A DNA stretch of 64,000 nt from an uncultured Lachnospiraceae bacterium (GTDB lineage: Bacteria > Bacillota > Clostridia > Lachnospirales > Lachnospiraceae): assembly GCA_902793335.1 (NCBI GenBank), contig CADBCZ010000004.1, forward strand, positions 1 through 64,000. The letters run 5' to 3'. This document shows, piece by piece, positions 7,785 through 16,303 of this stretch. The notes under the pieces are model-generated. The model was not told the origin of the DNA and ran no database searches. It saw only the letters and a program-made list of their open reading frames with translations. Position 1 is the first letter of the stretch; each line of letters opens with the position of its first letter. The translations under genes and the position numbers were made by a program.

Positions 7785-9496
7785 AAATGAATATGAAAAG
7801 GGGAGAGTCAGAAGGCCGTTTCTCTAAAAAAAAGAATTCGGACAAAGCTCCCGGCGTGAAGATCATTCCTCTTGGAGGACTTGATCAAATCGGCATGAAC
7901 ATTACTGCTATTGAGTACGAGGATACCATAGTGGTAATTGATTGCGGTTTGGCATTTCCTGAGGAGGATATGCTTGGTATTGACCTTGTGATACCTGATG
8001 TTACATATCTCAAGGATAATGCTGACAAAGTTAAGGGACTGGTTGTAACTCATGGACACGAAGATCATATAGGGGCAATTCCCTATATTGAAAAAGAACT
8101 TAATATGCCAATCTATGCAACAAAGCTTACGATTGGTTTGATAGATAATAAATTGAGAGAACATAATCTCTTGAATAATGTTAAACGTAAGGTGGTATCT
8201 TACGGACAGACAATTAATCTTGGGTGTTTCAGAATTGAATTTATAAGATCTAATCATTCTATTGCCGATGCGGCGGGTCTTGCTATATATACACCTGCTG
8301 GAATTCTTGTGCATACAGGAGATTTTAAGGTGGATTTCACTCCTGTTTTTGGAGAGACGATTGACCTTCAGAGATATGCGGAGCTTGGTAAGAAGGGAGT
8401 GCTTGCCCTTATGGCTGATTCAACTAATGTTGAACGACCGGGCTTTACACCTAGTGAGAAGAAGGTTGGACGTACGTTTGATATATTGTTTGCTGAACAT
8501 AAGAGTGACAGACTTATTATTGCCACTTTTGCTTCTAATGTGGACAGGGTTCAACAGATAATCAACAGTGCTCATAAGTATGGCAGGAAAGTTGTGATTG
8601 AGGGACGCAGTATGGTTAATGTTATCAACACTGCGTCTGAACTTGGATTTATACAGATACCTGATAATACTCTTGTCGATATTGAGCAGATAAGCAATTA
8701 TCCGGGTAATCAGATAGTTCTTATTACTACGGGCAGCCAGGGCGAGAATATGGCTGCGCTTTCGAGAATTGCAGCTAATATTCACAGCAGGGTAAGTATT
8801 AAGCCGGGAGATACGGTTATTTTAAGTTCAAGCCCTATTCCGGGTAATGAGAAAGCTATTAACAGGGTCATTAATGAATTGGAGATGAAGGGGGCAGAGG
8901 TAATCTTCCAGGATACACATGTTTCAGGTCATGCGTGTCAGGAGGAGCTCAAACTTATCTATGCTCTCACCAAACCTAAGTATGCGATTCCGGTACATGG
9001 TGAATTCAGACATTTAAAGCGCCATGCCGAACTTGCCAGAGAGATGGGTGTTGAGAAAGATCATGTCGTTATCTTAAGCAACGGTAATGTTTTAGAACTT
9101 TCTGAAAAGAGTGCCAAGGTTGTCGGCAATGTAACATCGCAAGGTATATTGGTAGATGGTCTTGGTGTCGGTGATGTTGGTAATATCGTACTTAGAGACA
9201 GACAGCATTTATCACAGAACGGTCTTATAATAGTTGTTGTAACTCTTGAAAAACACAGTAATATGCTTGTGTCGGGACCTGATATAGTTTCGCGCGGATT
9301 TGTATATGTGAGAGAGTCTGAGAATCTCATGGAAGAATGTCATGATGTTGCATATGACGCGCTTTCGGGATGCCTTGACAAAAATATTACCGATTGGGGT
9401 AAGATTAAGACAGCTATCAAGGATGATCTTGGGGAATTTTTATGGAAGAGAACTAAGAGAAATCCTATGATATTACCTATTATAACTGAGGTTTAG
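7781..9496 (+). CDS. rnj: Ribonuclease J
   Basis: RNase J is a metallo-beta-lactamase/beta-CASP enzyme with 5'-3' exonuclease and endonuclease activity in mRNA decay. The zinc motif THGHEDHIG lies at residues 90-98; further metal ligands are seen in HTGDFKVD and the beta-CASP part (VSGHACQEEL, PVHGEFRHL). The 571-residue length is typical. The start is probably TTG 7781, seven bases after a GGAGG, and it overlaps the DUF1292 stop; ATG 7787 is an alternative. The first 20 residues are basic and precede the core KIIPLGGLDQIG. Confidence 0.95.
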   Translation: MKMNMKRGESEGRFSKKKNSDKAPGVKIIPLGGLDQIGMNITAIEYEDTIVVIDCGLAFPEEDMLGIDLVIPDVTYLKDNADKVKGLVVTHGHEDHIGAIPYIEKELNMPIYATKLTIGLIDNKLREHNLLNNVKRKVVSYGQTINLGCFRIEFIRSNHSIADAAGLAIYTPAGILVHTGDFKVDFTPVFGETIDLQRYAELGKKGVLALMADSTNVERPGFTPSEKKVGRTFDILFAEHKSDRLIIATFASNVDRVQQIINSAHKYGRKVVIEGRSMVNVINTASELGFIQIPDNTLVDIEQISNYPGNQIVLITTGSQGENMAALSRIAANIHSRVSIKPGDTVILSSSPIPGNEKAINRVINELEMKGAEVIFQDTHVSGHACQEELKLIYALTKPKYAIPVHGEFRHLKRHAELAREMGVEKDHVVILSNGNVLELSEKSAKVVGNVTSQGILVDGLGVGDVGNIVLRDRQHLSQNGLIIVVVTLEKHSNMLVSGPDIVSRGFVYVRESENLMEECHDVAYDALSGCLDKNITDWGKIKTAIKDDLGEFLWKRTKRNPMILPIITEV

Positions 9497-9530
9497 AAGT
9501 TGTTTTGTATGCGGATCGGAGGTTGATTGT

Positions 9531-9863
9531 GTGATTGATAGTGCAAAATGTTTAAATCAGGCAATTAAAGAAAGTGATGAATATAAGGATTATGTTCAGG
9601 CTCTCGATAAAGTAAGAAATAATAAAGAGCTGTATGATGCAATGAATTCCTTTAGACGCAAGAACTTTGAACTTCAAAGTTATGAGGATGGCATTAATCG
9701 TTATCAGGAAATATATGGTCTGGCACTTGAATATGAGAATGTTTTAAGACATCCTTTGGTCAACGGGTTTCTGGTGGCGGAGCAGATGCTTTCCAGAAAG
9801 ATGACTGTGATGTATGAGGAGATAGCGGAAGGCTTGGAACTTGATTACAGTTATATGGAATAG
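9531..9863 (+). CDS. ylbF: YlbF/YmcA family protein
   Basis: This 110-residue all-helical protein fits the Com_YlbF family (ALDKVRNNKELYDAMNSFRRKN; NVLRHPLVNGFLVAEQMLSRKM in two pieces around residues 75-95). In Bacillus, YlbF with YmcA and YaaT forms a complex that tunes RNase Y cleavage and affects competence and biofilm formation. It begins at GTG 9531 after a GGAGG and stands right after RNase J, so the pair places two RNA-decay genes together. Confidence 0.85.
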   Translation: MIDSAKCLNQAIKESDEYKDYVQALDKVRNNKELYDAMNSFRRKNFELQSYEDGINRYQEIYGLALEYENVLRHPLVNGFLVAEQMLSRKMTVMYEEIAEGLELDYSYME

Positions 9864-9902
9864 ATGATAATCTGTGTGCTATGTACGCATTTGGAGGTTT
9901 AT

Positions 9903-10292
9903 ATGACAGGCGGTGAAGATAAATTCAAGATAATAATCGGATTCATTCTAAGAACTATGATCAATATTCTCTTCGTTCTTGGGATTGTTGAGGGATTTGT
10001 ATATTCTAATAATTTCTCCTATAAGCTTTTTGCCGATATTCCGTATAAACCTGCTGTTTCAGACACTATGGAAATAACTATTGAATCCGGAAGCAACGCC
10101 TATGATGTTGCAAAAATGCTTGATAATCTTGAGGTTGTAGAGGATAAATATCTTGTACTTGCAAGAATGTATGTTGGAAAGTATAATTCCAGGATTAAGG
10201 CGGGTACTTATAAATTAGGACCGTCTATGACTCCTGATGAGATATGCAAGAGTATATGTGGTATACAAAGTGAGGAAAATCATGATAGTTGA
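9903..10292 (+). CDS. Truncated MltG/YceG-like membrane protein lacking the catalytic domain
   Basis: The 129-residue protein has one membrane segment (about residues 8-30) and then a LysM-like subdomain of the MltG family: EITIESGSNAYDVAKMLDN followed by IKAGTYKLGPSMTPDEIC. MltG proteins continue with a catalytic domain of about 200 residues bearing an essential glutamate; none is present here. The start is ATG 9903 after TTTGGAGG; an upstream ATG at 9864 adds a poorly supported extension. In Bacillus the same position (yrrL) holds a full mltG, so this looks like a family-level reduction rather than a fresh break. Its stop overlaps trmR by 11 bases. Confidence 0.75.
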   Translation: MTGGEDKFKIIIGFILRTMINILFVLGIVEGFVYSNNFSYKLFADIPYKPAVSDTMEITIESGSNAYDVAKMLDNLEVVEDKYLVLARMYVGKYNSRIKAGTYKLGPSMTPDEICKSICGIQSEENHDS

Positions 10293-10923
10293 TGAGAGAA
10301 TAACATCATTTATCAATTCATACAACAATGAAGAGTTGGGAGTTGCGGTTGAGATTGAAAGGGAAGCGCTGGCGGATGATGTTCCTATAGTCAGGATGGA
10401 AACCAGAAGCTTTTTGAGGAGCCTTTTGCTTTTGAAGAAACCCATGAAAATCCTTGAGGTTGGAACAGCGGTGGGCTTTTCTGCAATATATATGAGTAAA
10501 TATATGCCGGAAAGTGCACATATTACTACAATAGAAAATTGGGCTCCAAGGATTGCCAAAGCCCGTGCAAATTTTGAGAGGGCTAAAGTTGCTGATAAGA
10601 TAACTCTGATTGAGGGTGATGCGGCATTGGTTTTGAAGGATATAAATGATTCTTTCGATTTCATTTTTATGGATGCTGCAAAGGGGCAGTATATTAATTT
10701 TATGCCTGAGGTCATGCGCCTTTTGGGTAAAGATGGAGTTATTGTTTCTGATAATGTTTTACAGGATGGAGAAGTTCTTGATTCGAGATTTGTGGTAGAG
10801 CGCAGAAACAGAACGATACATTCGAGAATGCGTGATTATTTGTATGAATTGACGCACAGTGATGTACTTGATACATCGATAATTCCAATCGGTGATGGTG
10901 TTGCACTGTCGGTTGCTAAATAG
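10282..10923 (+). CDS. trmR: tRNA 5-hydroxyuridine methyltransferase TrmR (O-methyltransferase)
   Basis: TrmR (YrrM) methylates 5-hydroxyuridine at tRNA position 34 to 5-methoxyuridine. The 213-residue protein shows the COMT-like fold: the SAM loop EVGTAVGFSAIY, then FDFIFMDAAKGQY and VSDNVLQDG. The start at ATG 10282 follows TGAGGA and overlaps the previous gene by 11 bases. The next gene, trhP, makes the hydroxyuridine substrate, so substrate-making and methylating enzymes are adjacent. Confidence 0.88.
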   Translation: MIVDERITSFINSYNNEELGVAVEIEREALADDVPIVRMETRSFLRSLLLLKKPMKILEVGTAVGFSAIYMSKYMPESAHITTIENWAPRIAKARANFERAKVADKITLIEGDAALVLKDINDSFDFIFMDAAKGQYINFMPEVMRLLGKDGVIVSDNVLQDGEVLDSRFVVERRNRTIHSRMRDYLYELTHSDVLDTSIIPIGDGVALSVAK

Positions 10924-10950
10924 ATAGATTACATGTGGAGAGTAATTGAG

Positions 10951-12189
10951 ATGAATAACGATAATAAGAGAAAAACTGAACTCCTGATTCCGGCTGGAAA
11001 CCTTGAAGTGTTGAAGGTTGCTGTGGATTATGGAGCGGATGCTGTATATATAGGTGGAGAGAGGTTTGGTCTCAGAGCCAAGGCACATAATTTTTCTATT
11101 GATGATATGAAAAGTGCGGTTTCTTATTGTCATGAAAGAAATGTCAAACTTTATGTTACGGCTAATATATTTGCACATAATGATGATCTTGCCGGAATAA
11201 GAGAATATTTTGAGGAACTTAAAGATGTTGGAATAGATGCTCTTATAATATCCGATCCTGCGATATTCATGATGGCAAAGGAGATTCTTCCGGAGGTGGA
11301 AAGACATGTGAGTACACAGGCTAATAATACTAATTACGGTATATACAGGTTCTGGTATGATCAGGGTGCTACCAGAGTAGTGTCTGCAAGAGAGCTTTCA
11401 CTTAAGGAAATTAAGGAGATAAGAGATAATATCCCGGATGATATGGAGATTGAAAGTTTCATTCATGGGGCGATGTGTATATCATATTCAGGCAGATGTC
11501 TTCTTTCTAATTTTCTTACAGGCAGAGATGCAAATCAGGGAGCGTGCACTCATCCATGCAGATGGAAATACAGTGTTTTTGAGGAGCAAAGACCTGGACA
11601 GTATTTCCCTGTAGAAGAGGATGACAGGGGGACATATATCTTTAATTCAAAAGATCTCAATATGGTTGAGTATATACCTGAATTGATTGATGCCGGAATA
11701 GACAGCTTTAAGGTTGAGGGTCGTATGAAGACGGCTTTATATGTTGCTACCGTTACAAGAACATACAGAAAAGCAATAGATGATTACAACAAAGGTATAG
11801 ATGTGTATAAAGCTAATCTTGATTACTATAGAGAGGAGATTGGTAAATGTACTTATCGTCAATTTACAACAGGTTTCTACTTTGGGAAACCGGATTCTGA
11901 TTCACAGGTGTATGACAATAATGAGTACGTCAAGGATTATACCTATATCGGAACAGTATCTGATGTTGATGATAATGGCAGAGCCTATTTTATCCAGAGA
12001 AATAAGTTTTCTGTAGGTGAAACAGTAGAGGCTATGCTCTTTAATGGAACCAATAAGGAACTTGCGGTTGAGGACATAGTTGGAAGTGAAGGAATAAGTG
12101 TTTCTTCTGCACCACATCCCCAAGAGCCTCTTGTGGTCACATTCAATGAAGCAATACCTGTTGGTACTGTGTTAAGAAGGAAAGGTTAA
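10951..12189 (+). CDS. trhP: Peptidase U32 family tRNA hydroxylation protein TrhP
   Basis: U32-family proteins of the YrrO/TrhP group use prephenate-dependent chemistry to form 5-hydroxyuridine-34 in tRNA. The protein starts LLIPAGNLEVLKVAVDYGADAVY (in two parts) and has the U32 signature around ESFIHGAMCISYSGRC, with the CTHPCRW cysteines that probably bind an Fe-S cluster, and the EGRMKTALYVA segment. I chose ATG 10951 (412 residues) because GGAGAG lies just upstream; the in-frame ATG at 10933 would include that site. The 3' end overlaps sigK by 18 bases, tail to tail. Confidence 0.92.
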   Translation: MNNDNKRKTELLIPAGNLEVLKVAVDYGADAVYIGGERFGLRAKAHNFSIDDMKSAVSYCHERNVKLYVTANIFAHNDDLAGIREYFEELKDVGIDALIISDPAIFMMAKEILPEVERHVSTQANNTNYGIYRFWYDQGATRVVSARELSLKEIKEIRDNIPDDMEIESFIHGAMCISYSGRCLLSNFLTGRDANQGACTHPCRWKYSVFEEQRPGQYFPVEEDDRGTYIFNSKDLNMVEYIPELIDAGIDSFKVEGRMKTALYVATVTRTYRKAIDDYNKGIDVYKANLDYYREEIGKCTYRQFTTGFYFGKPDSDSQVYDNNEYVKDYTYIGTVSDVDDNGRAYFIQRNKFSVGETVEAMLFNGTNKELAVEDIVGSEGISVSSAPHPQEPLVVTFNEAIPVGTVLRRKG

Positions 12190-12816
12190 ACTTAAATGCT
12201 CTTTGAGTTTTTCAAGAGCCTTCTTTTCAATTCGTGAAACATAGGATCTTGAAATGTTCAGCTTTCTTGCAATCTCTCGCTGTGTAAGAGGTTTTTGGCC
12301 GATCAGACCATAGCGAAGTGTCAGAATGTTAATTTCTCTGTCGGTAAGAATGCTGTTCATTGCAAGATATAAATGTCGGATATCCTCTTCTAAAGAAATA
12401 TGTTCTGTGATATCCTGTATATTACTTTCGACAATATCGAGTAGATTGATCTCGTTACCTTCTTTGTCCGTTCCTATAGGCTCGTAAAGAGAGAATTCTT
12501 TAGAACATTTTCTCTCTTGACGAAGCATCATTAACAACTCGTTTTCTATGCAGCGGGAGGCATATGTGACCAGTCGGTTTCCTTTTTTTATGTCATATGT
12601 GTTGATCGCTTTTATAAGACCGATAGTCCCTATGGATATCAGGTCATCAGTATCTCTTTCAAAATTATTATATTTTTTAACAATGTGCGCAACCAATCGA
12701 AGGTTGTATTCAACTAAAATGTTTCTGGCCTCTAAGTCACCCTGTCTGCTCTTTTTAAGGTAGTATAATTCTTCTTCTTTGGATAGGGGCTGCTTAAATG
12801 TCTGCAAAATGGTCAC
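12172..12816 (-). CDS. sigK: RNA polymerase sigma-K factor (SigK-like)
   Basis: This sigma-70-family factor shows region 2 (EARNILVEYNLRLVAHIVKKY, seen in parts, then LISIGTIGLIKAINTYD and TYASRCIENELLMMLR) and region 4 with a helix-turn-helix (LTQREIARKLNISRSYVSRIEKKAL in parts). These match sporulation SigK, and at about 211-214 residues it is intact, with no sign of an intervening skin element. The GTG at 12816 has a poor binding site; TTG 12807 is preceded by AGGTGA and may be the true start. It is convergent with trhP. Sporulation of this strain cannot be judged from the window. Confidence 0.85.
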   Translation of the reverse strand: MTILQTFKQPLSKEEELYYLKKSRQGDLEARNILVEYNLRLVAHIVKKYNNFERDTDDLISIGTIGLIKAINTYDIKKGNRLVTYASRCIENELLMMLRQERKCSKEFSLYEPIGTDKEGNEINLLDIVESNIQDITEHISLEEDIRHLYLAMNSILTDREINILTLRYGLIGQKPLTQREIARKLNISRSYVSRIEKKALEKLKEHLSLTFPS

Positions 12817-12924
12817 CTATTAAGAGGCTTTTCAATATTTTATGAAATTTATTAGTAAAAAGTGCTTTTCCAACATTTCTTTGAGCAATTTTTTTTAATT
12901 AGTGTTAAAAATGACTTGTAGAAA

Positions 12925-12953
12925 TTGTAGTTATTTGATAAACTAAGGATAAT
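12925..12953 (+). promoter_or_regulatory. Promoter upstream of the DUF6273/LRR gene
   Basis: TTGTAG (12925-12930) and GATAAT (12948-12953) are spaced by 17 bases, 44 bases before the ATG at 12997. As pilB follows the LRR gene by only 29 bases, this promoter may also feed pilB and pilT. Consensus match only. Confidence 0.45.
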
Positions 12954-12996
12954 AATATATAAATTTTGCACAGTGTATGTCAAAGGAGGAGAAATA

Positions 12997-14520
12997 ATGA
13001 GAAGTAAGAAAGGAATAGCGCTTAAGAAGCGTATCGCATCGGCGGCTTTATCTATGGTTATGGTTGTGCCGATGCTTACATGTGTTGTGCCTAAGGATAT
13101 GTCAGTTGTTAGGGCTGCTAATTTAGCTAATCCAAGAGTGAGTGGCGGAGTATCTACCTGGGATCTTGTTTATTTTGGAAAGTATCCACAGACTGATTCT
13201 ACAGGAGTTAAGAAGGATCCTATTAAGTGGAGGGTTCTTAGTGTTAATGGTAATGATGCGTTTTTGTTGGCTGATTCTGGATTGGATGTACAGCGTTTTC
13301 ATGATTGGTCTAATAAGGGTGAAGCTTCTGCTGATGTATTTTGGAGTAATAGTTGTATAAGAAGCTGGCTTAATGGATATGACGGAAAAAGTAACGAGAT
13401 GAAGCTGAGTTATACATACAAGAATTTTATAAACACTGCTTTTGAAACCGAATCCGAAAAGAAAGCTATATTAGAATCGGATGTTTCGGCTAGTACTAAT
13501 CCGAAGTATAGTACAGTGACATCTCCTGCTACAAAGGATAAAGTATTTTTGCTCTCTTATGAAGAAGCTACTAATCCGAGTTATGGTTTTGCATCCACGG
13601 TTGATTCGAGTGATACAAGAAAGCAGACATATAATGCGTTTATTATAGGAACCGGCGGTGTTAACACAATAAATAGTGTCAGAAGGAAACAGGTTGGTGG
13701 TGAAGCGTTCTGGTGGCTTCGTACCAGAGGTATGTTTGAGAATATGGCAATGCTTGTTAAGGGTGATGGTAGTATATATGAGGATGGTAACTGTGCAGGT
13801 TATCTTGTTGACTATGATGAGGCAATGGTACGTCCGGCTATCCATCTTGATATTTCCAATACTAAAGTATGGTCTTATGCAGGAACAGTTACTTCGAGCG
13901 GAACATACACAACAGGTGATGCTGCGCCGGTTATTGATGAAAATGAGAAAGAAGTAAAGGATGTTGAAGAGAATGCAACATTTAAAGTAACTGTATCTGA
14001 TGATGGCACACGAGTGGTTGAGTACGTTCCTATGGACTATTCGAACGAGAATGTTGTTATACCATCACGTGTAAGTGATAGCAAGCGTACATATGATGTG
14101 ACATCGATTGCGGCAAATGCATTTAAGGATAATAAGATAATAAAGACGGTAGTTATTCCGGATTCTGTTACCAAGATAGGTGAAGGTGCATTTTCAGGAT
14201 GTACAAATTTGCAAACAGTTGTTTTAGGAAAGAATGTAAAGTATATTAATGCAAAGGCATTTTATAAATGTACTAAGATTAAGAAAATTGTTATTCCGGA
14301 TTCTGTTGAAAAGATTGGTAAGCAAGCGTTCTTTGGATGTAAGAACTTGAAATCTGTAAATATTAAGACTGCTAAACTTACTAATAAAAAAGTGGGCACT
14401 AAGGCGTTTAAGGGTACTCATAAAAAAGCGACTTTCAAAGTTCCAAAACAGAAACTTAAGGCTTATAAGAAGATACTTAAAGATAAAGGTGTGAGTACAA
14501 AGGCAAAGATTAAGAAGTAA
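12997..14520 (+). CDS. Secreted DUF6273 and leucine-rich-repeat (BspA-like) protein
   Basis: The 507-residue protein has an N-terminal signal peptide (basic start, hydrophobic core about residues 12-33, likely cut after VRA). A DUF6273 domain follows (DLVYFGKYPQTD, IKWRVLS, SWLNGYD, WWLRTRG, VRPAIHLD). The C-terminal third has BspA-type LRR_5 repeats (AANAFKDNK, GEGAFSGCTNLQ, NAKAFYKCTKIK, GKQAFFGCKNLK) and a lysine-rich tail. Such proteins are usually surface or extracellular binding proteins. ATG 12997 has an excellent AAAGGAGG site. It directly precedes pilB, so co-expression with the pilus is plausible; a role in piliation is not shown. Confidence 0.85.
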   Translation: MRSKKGIALKKRIASAALSMVMVVPMLTCVVPKDMSVVRAANLANPRVSGGVSTWDLVYFGKYPQTDSTGVKKDPIKWRVLSVNGNDAFLLADSGLDVQRFHDWSNKGEASADVFWSNSCIRSWLNGYDGKSNEMKLSYTYKNFINTAFETESEKKAILESDVSASTNPKYSTVTSPATKDKVFLLSYEEATNPSYGFASTVDSSDTRKQTYNAFIIGTGGVNTINSVRRKQVGGEAFWWLRTRGMFENMAMLVKGDGSIYEDGNCAGYLVDYDEAMVRPAIHLDISNTKVWSYAGTVTSSGTYTTGDAAPVIDENEKEVKDVEENATFKVTVSDDGTRVVEYVPMDYSNENVVIPSRVSDSKRTYDVTSIAANAFKDNKIIKTVVIPDSVTKIGEGAFSGCTNLQTVVLGKNVKYINAKAFYKCTKIKKIVIPDSVEKIGKQAFFGCKNLKSVNIKTAKLTNKKVGTKAFKGTHKKATFKVPKQKLKAYKKILKDKGVSTKAKIKK

Positions 14521-14549
14521 CACTATAACGATATTGAGAGGATTAGAAT

Positions 14550-16268
14550 ATGAGAATAGGAGTAGGTAGAAAGAAAATAAGAATGGGTGACCTTCTTGTG
14601 GCTGCAGGCGCTATTACCGAGGAAGAATTGCAGCAGGCGCTAGCAATGCAGAAAGAGAAGGGAACGAGATTGGGACGTACTCTTCTTGAGAGTGGTCTTA
14701 TCAGTCAGGAATTGCTAATAGCTACTTTGACACAACAATTAGGCGTTGAATTCATAGATCTTAAGGGTGTTAAGCTAGATGATGAAGTTTTGGCATTAGT
14801 ACCTGAGGATGTAATTTTGAAGTACAAAGTACTTCCTGTTGGATTTGATGAGTATAATCCTAATGTTCTCAAGGTTGCAATGTCCGATCCAATGGATATT
14901 ATTGCTATTGATGATATTTCTATAATTACAGGCTCGCAGATAGAAGCTATGCTTGCTATGGAGGATGATCTTGATAATGCAATAGCTAAGTTTTATGGTA
15001 ATCATCAAGCTATGGAGGCTGCTGAGGCGTATCGAAAAGAACGTGAACAGGATATGCTTTCTCAGGCAGAAGAAGATGAATACAATGCAGATATAGAGAA
15101 TTCACCAATTGTTTTGTTGGTTAAACAGATATTGGAGGGCGGTGTAAGACAGAGGGCTTCTGATATTCATATCGAACCGTTAGAGTCATCGGTTCGTGTC
15201 AGGTATCGTATAGACGGTGTTCTTAAGCAGGTTATGTCATATGATTACTCGCTGCTTTCCGGAATATGTGCCCGCCTTAAGATTATGGGTGGAATGGATA
15301 TTTCAGAGAAGAGGAAGCCTCAGGATGGTCGTATTTCAATCATGGTTGATAGAAAAGAGTTTGATATCCGTGTGTCTATGCTTCCGACGGTATATGGAGA
15401 GAAGACGGTTATGCGTCTTACTTCAAAGGATGGTCTTACAAGACCTAAGTCAGGATTAGGTCTATCACCTAATGAGGAAAAGGTGTTTGATGGAATTCTG
15501 TCTAACCCACATGGTATTATACTTGTAACAGGACCTACGGGTTCCGGTAAATCAACAACGCTTTATACGGCACTGAGTGAGCTTAATACAGAAGAAGTTA
15601 ACATAATTACAGTAGAGGATCCGGTCGAGGCTAATATCGACGGTATCAATCAGTGTCAGGTTAATGAGAAGGCGGATATGACATTTGCTGCAGCTCTTCG
15701 CTCAATCCTTCGTCAGGATCCGGACATCATCATGATCGGAGAGATTCGAGACGGTGAAACTGCAGATATAGCTGTTAAAGCCGCTATCACAGGACACTTG
15801 GTTGTATCTACTTTGCATACCAATTCAGCTGCTTCTACGGTTACTCGTCTTATTGATATGGGTATTGAACCGTATACTGCGGGTGATGCTTTAGTAGGTG
15901 TTATTGCTCAGCGTCTTGTAAGACGTCTGTGTACATGCAAGCAACCTAGATATGCTGAACCTCACGAGAAGAGACTTCTTGGAGTACCTGAGGATCAGGA
16001 GGATGTTGTAATATATGAGCCTAATGGATGTAATCTATGTAATGAAACAGGATTTGCTGGTCGAATTGGTGTATATGAAATGATGACTGTCACAAGAAGT
16101 CTTGCACAGGTAATTGCCAAGAATGCACCGGCTAATGAGATTGAGAAACAAGCGCTTAAGGAAGGAATGTCTACACTTAAGATAAGTTGTTCAAGGCATG
16201 TGCTTAATGGAGTTACCTCGCTGTCAGAAATGAGAAAGATCGTTTATGAGGCGGGAGACGAATATTAA
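14550..16268 (+). CDS. pilB: Type IV pilus assembly ATPase PilB
   Basis: PilB powers pilus extension at the cytoplasmic face of the membrane. The N-terminal MshEN/GSPII_E domain (GDLLVAAGAITEEELQ) is followed by the secretion ATPase core: Walker A GPTGSGKST from residue 328, the Asp box and Walker B around DPDIIMIGEIRD, and the His box (GHLVVSTLHTN). A zinc-binding four-cysteine loop is seen as CTC...CNLC near residue 470-495, typical of GspE/PilB extension motors and absent from PilT. The 572-residue length is normal. Confidence 0.96.
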   Translation: MRIGVGRKKIRMGDLLVAAGAITEEELQQALAMQKEKGTRLGRTLLESGLISQELLIATLTQQLGVEFIDLKGVKLDDEVLALVPEDVILKYKVLPVGFDEYNPNVLKVAMSDPMDIIAIDDISIITGSQIEAMLAMEDDLDNAIAKFYGNHQAMEAAEAYRKEREQDMLSQAEEDEYNADIENSPIVLLVKQILEGGVRQRASDIHIEPLESSVRVRYRIDGVLKQVMSYDYSLLSGICARLKIMGGMDISEKRKPQDGRISIMVDRKEFDIRVSMLPTVYGEKTVMRLTSKDGLTRPKSGLGLSPNEEKVFDGILSNPHGIILVTGPTGSGKSTTLYTALSELNTEEVNIITVEDPVEANIDGINQCQVNEKADMTFAAALRSILRQDPDIIMIGEIRDGETADIAVKAAITGHLVVSTLHTNSAASTVTRLIDMGIEPYTAGDALVGVIAQRLVRRLCTCKQPRYAEPHEKRLLGVPEDQEDVVIYEPNGCNLCNETGFAGRIGVYEMMTVTRSLAQVIAKNAPANEIEKQALKEGMSTLKISCSRHVLNGVTSLSEMRKIVYEAGDEY

Positions 16269-16303
16269 TTAAGAAATACATATAAGTTGAAAGGGGTTTA
16301 GAT

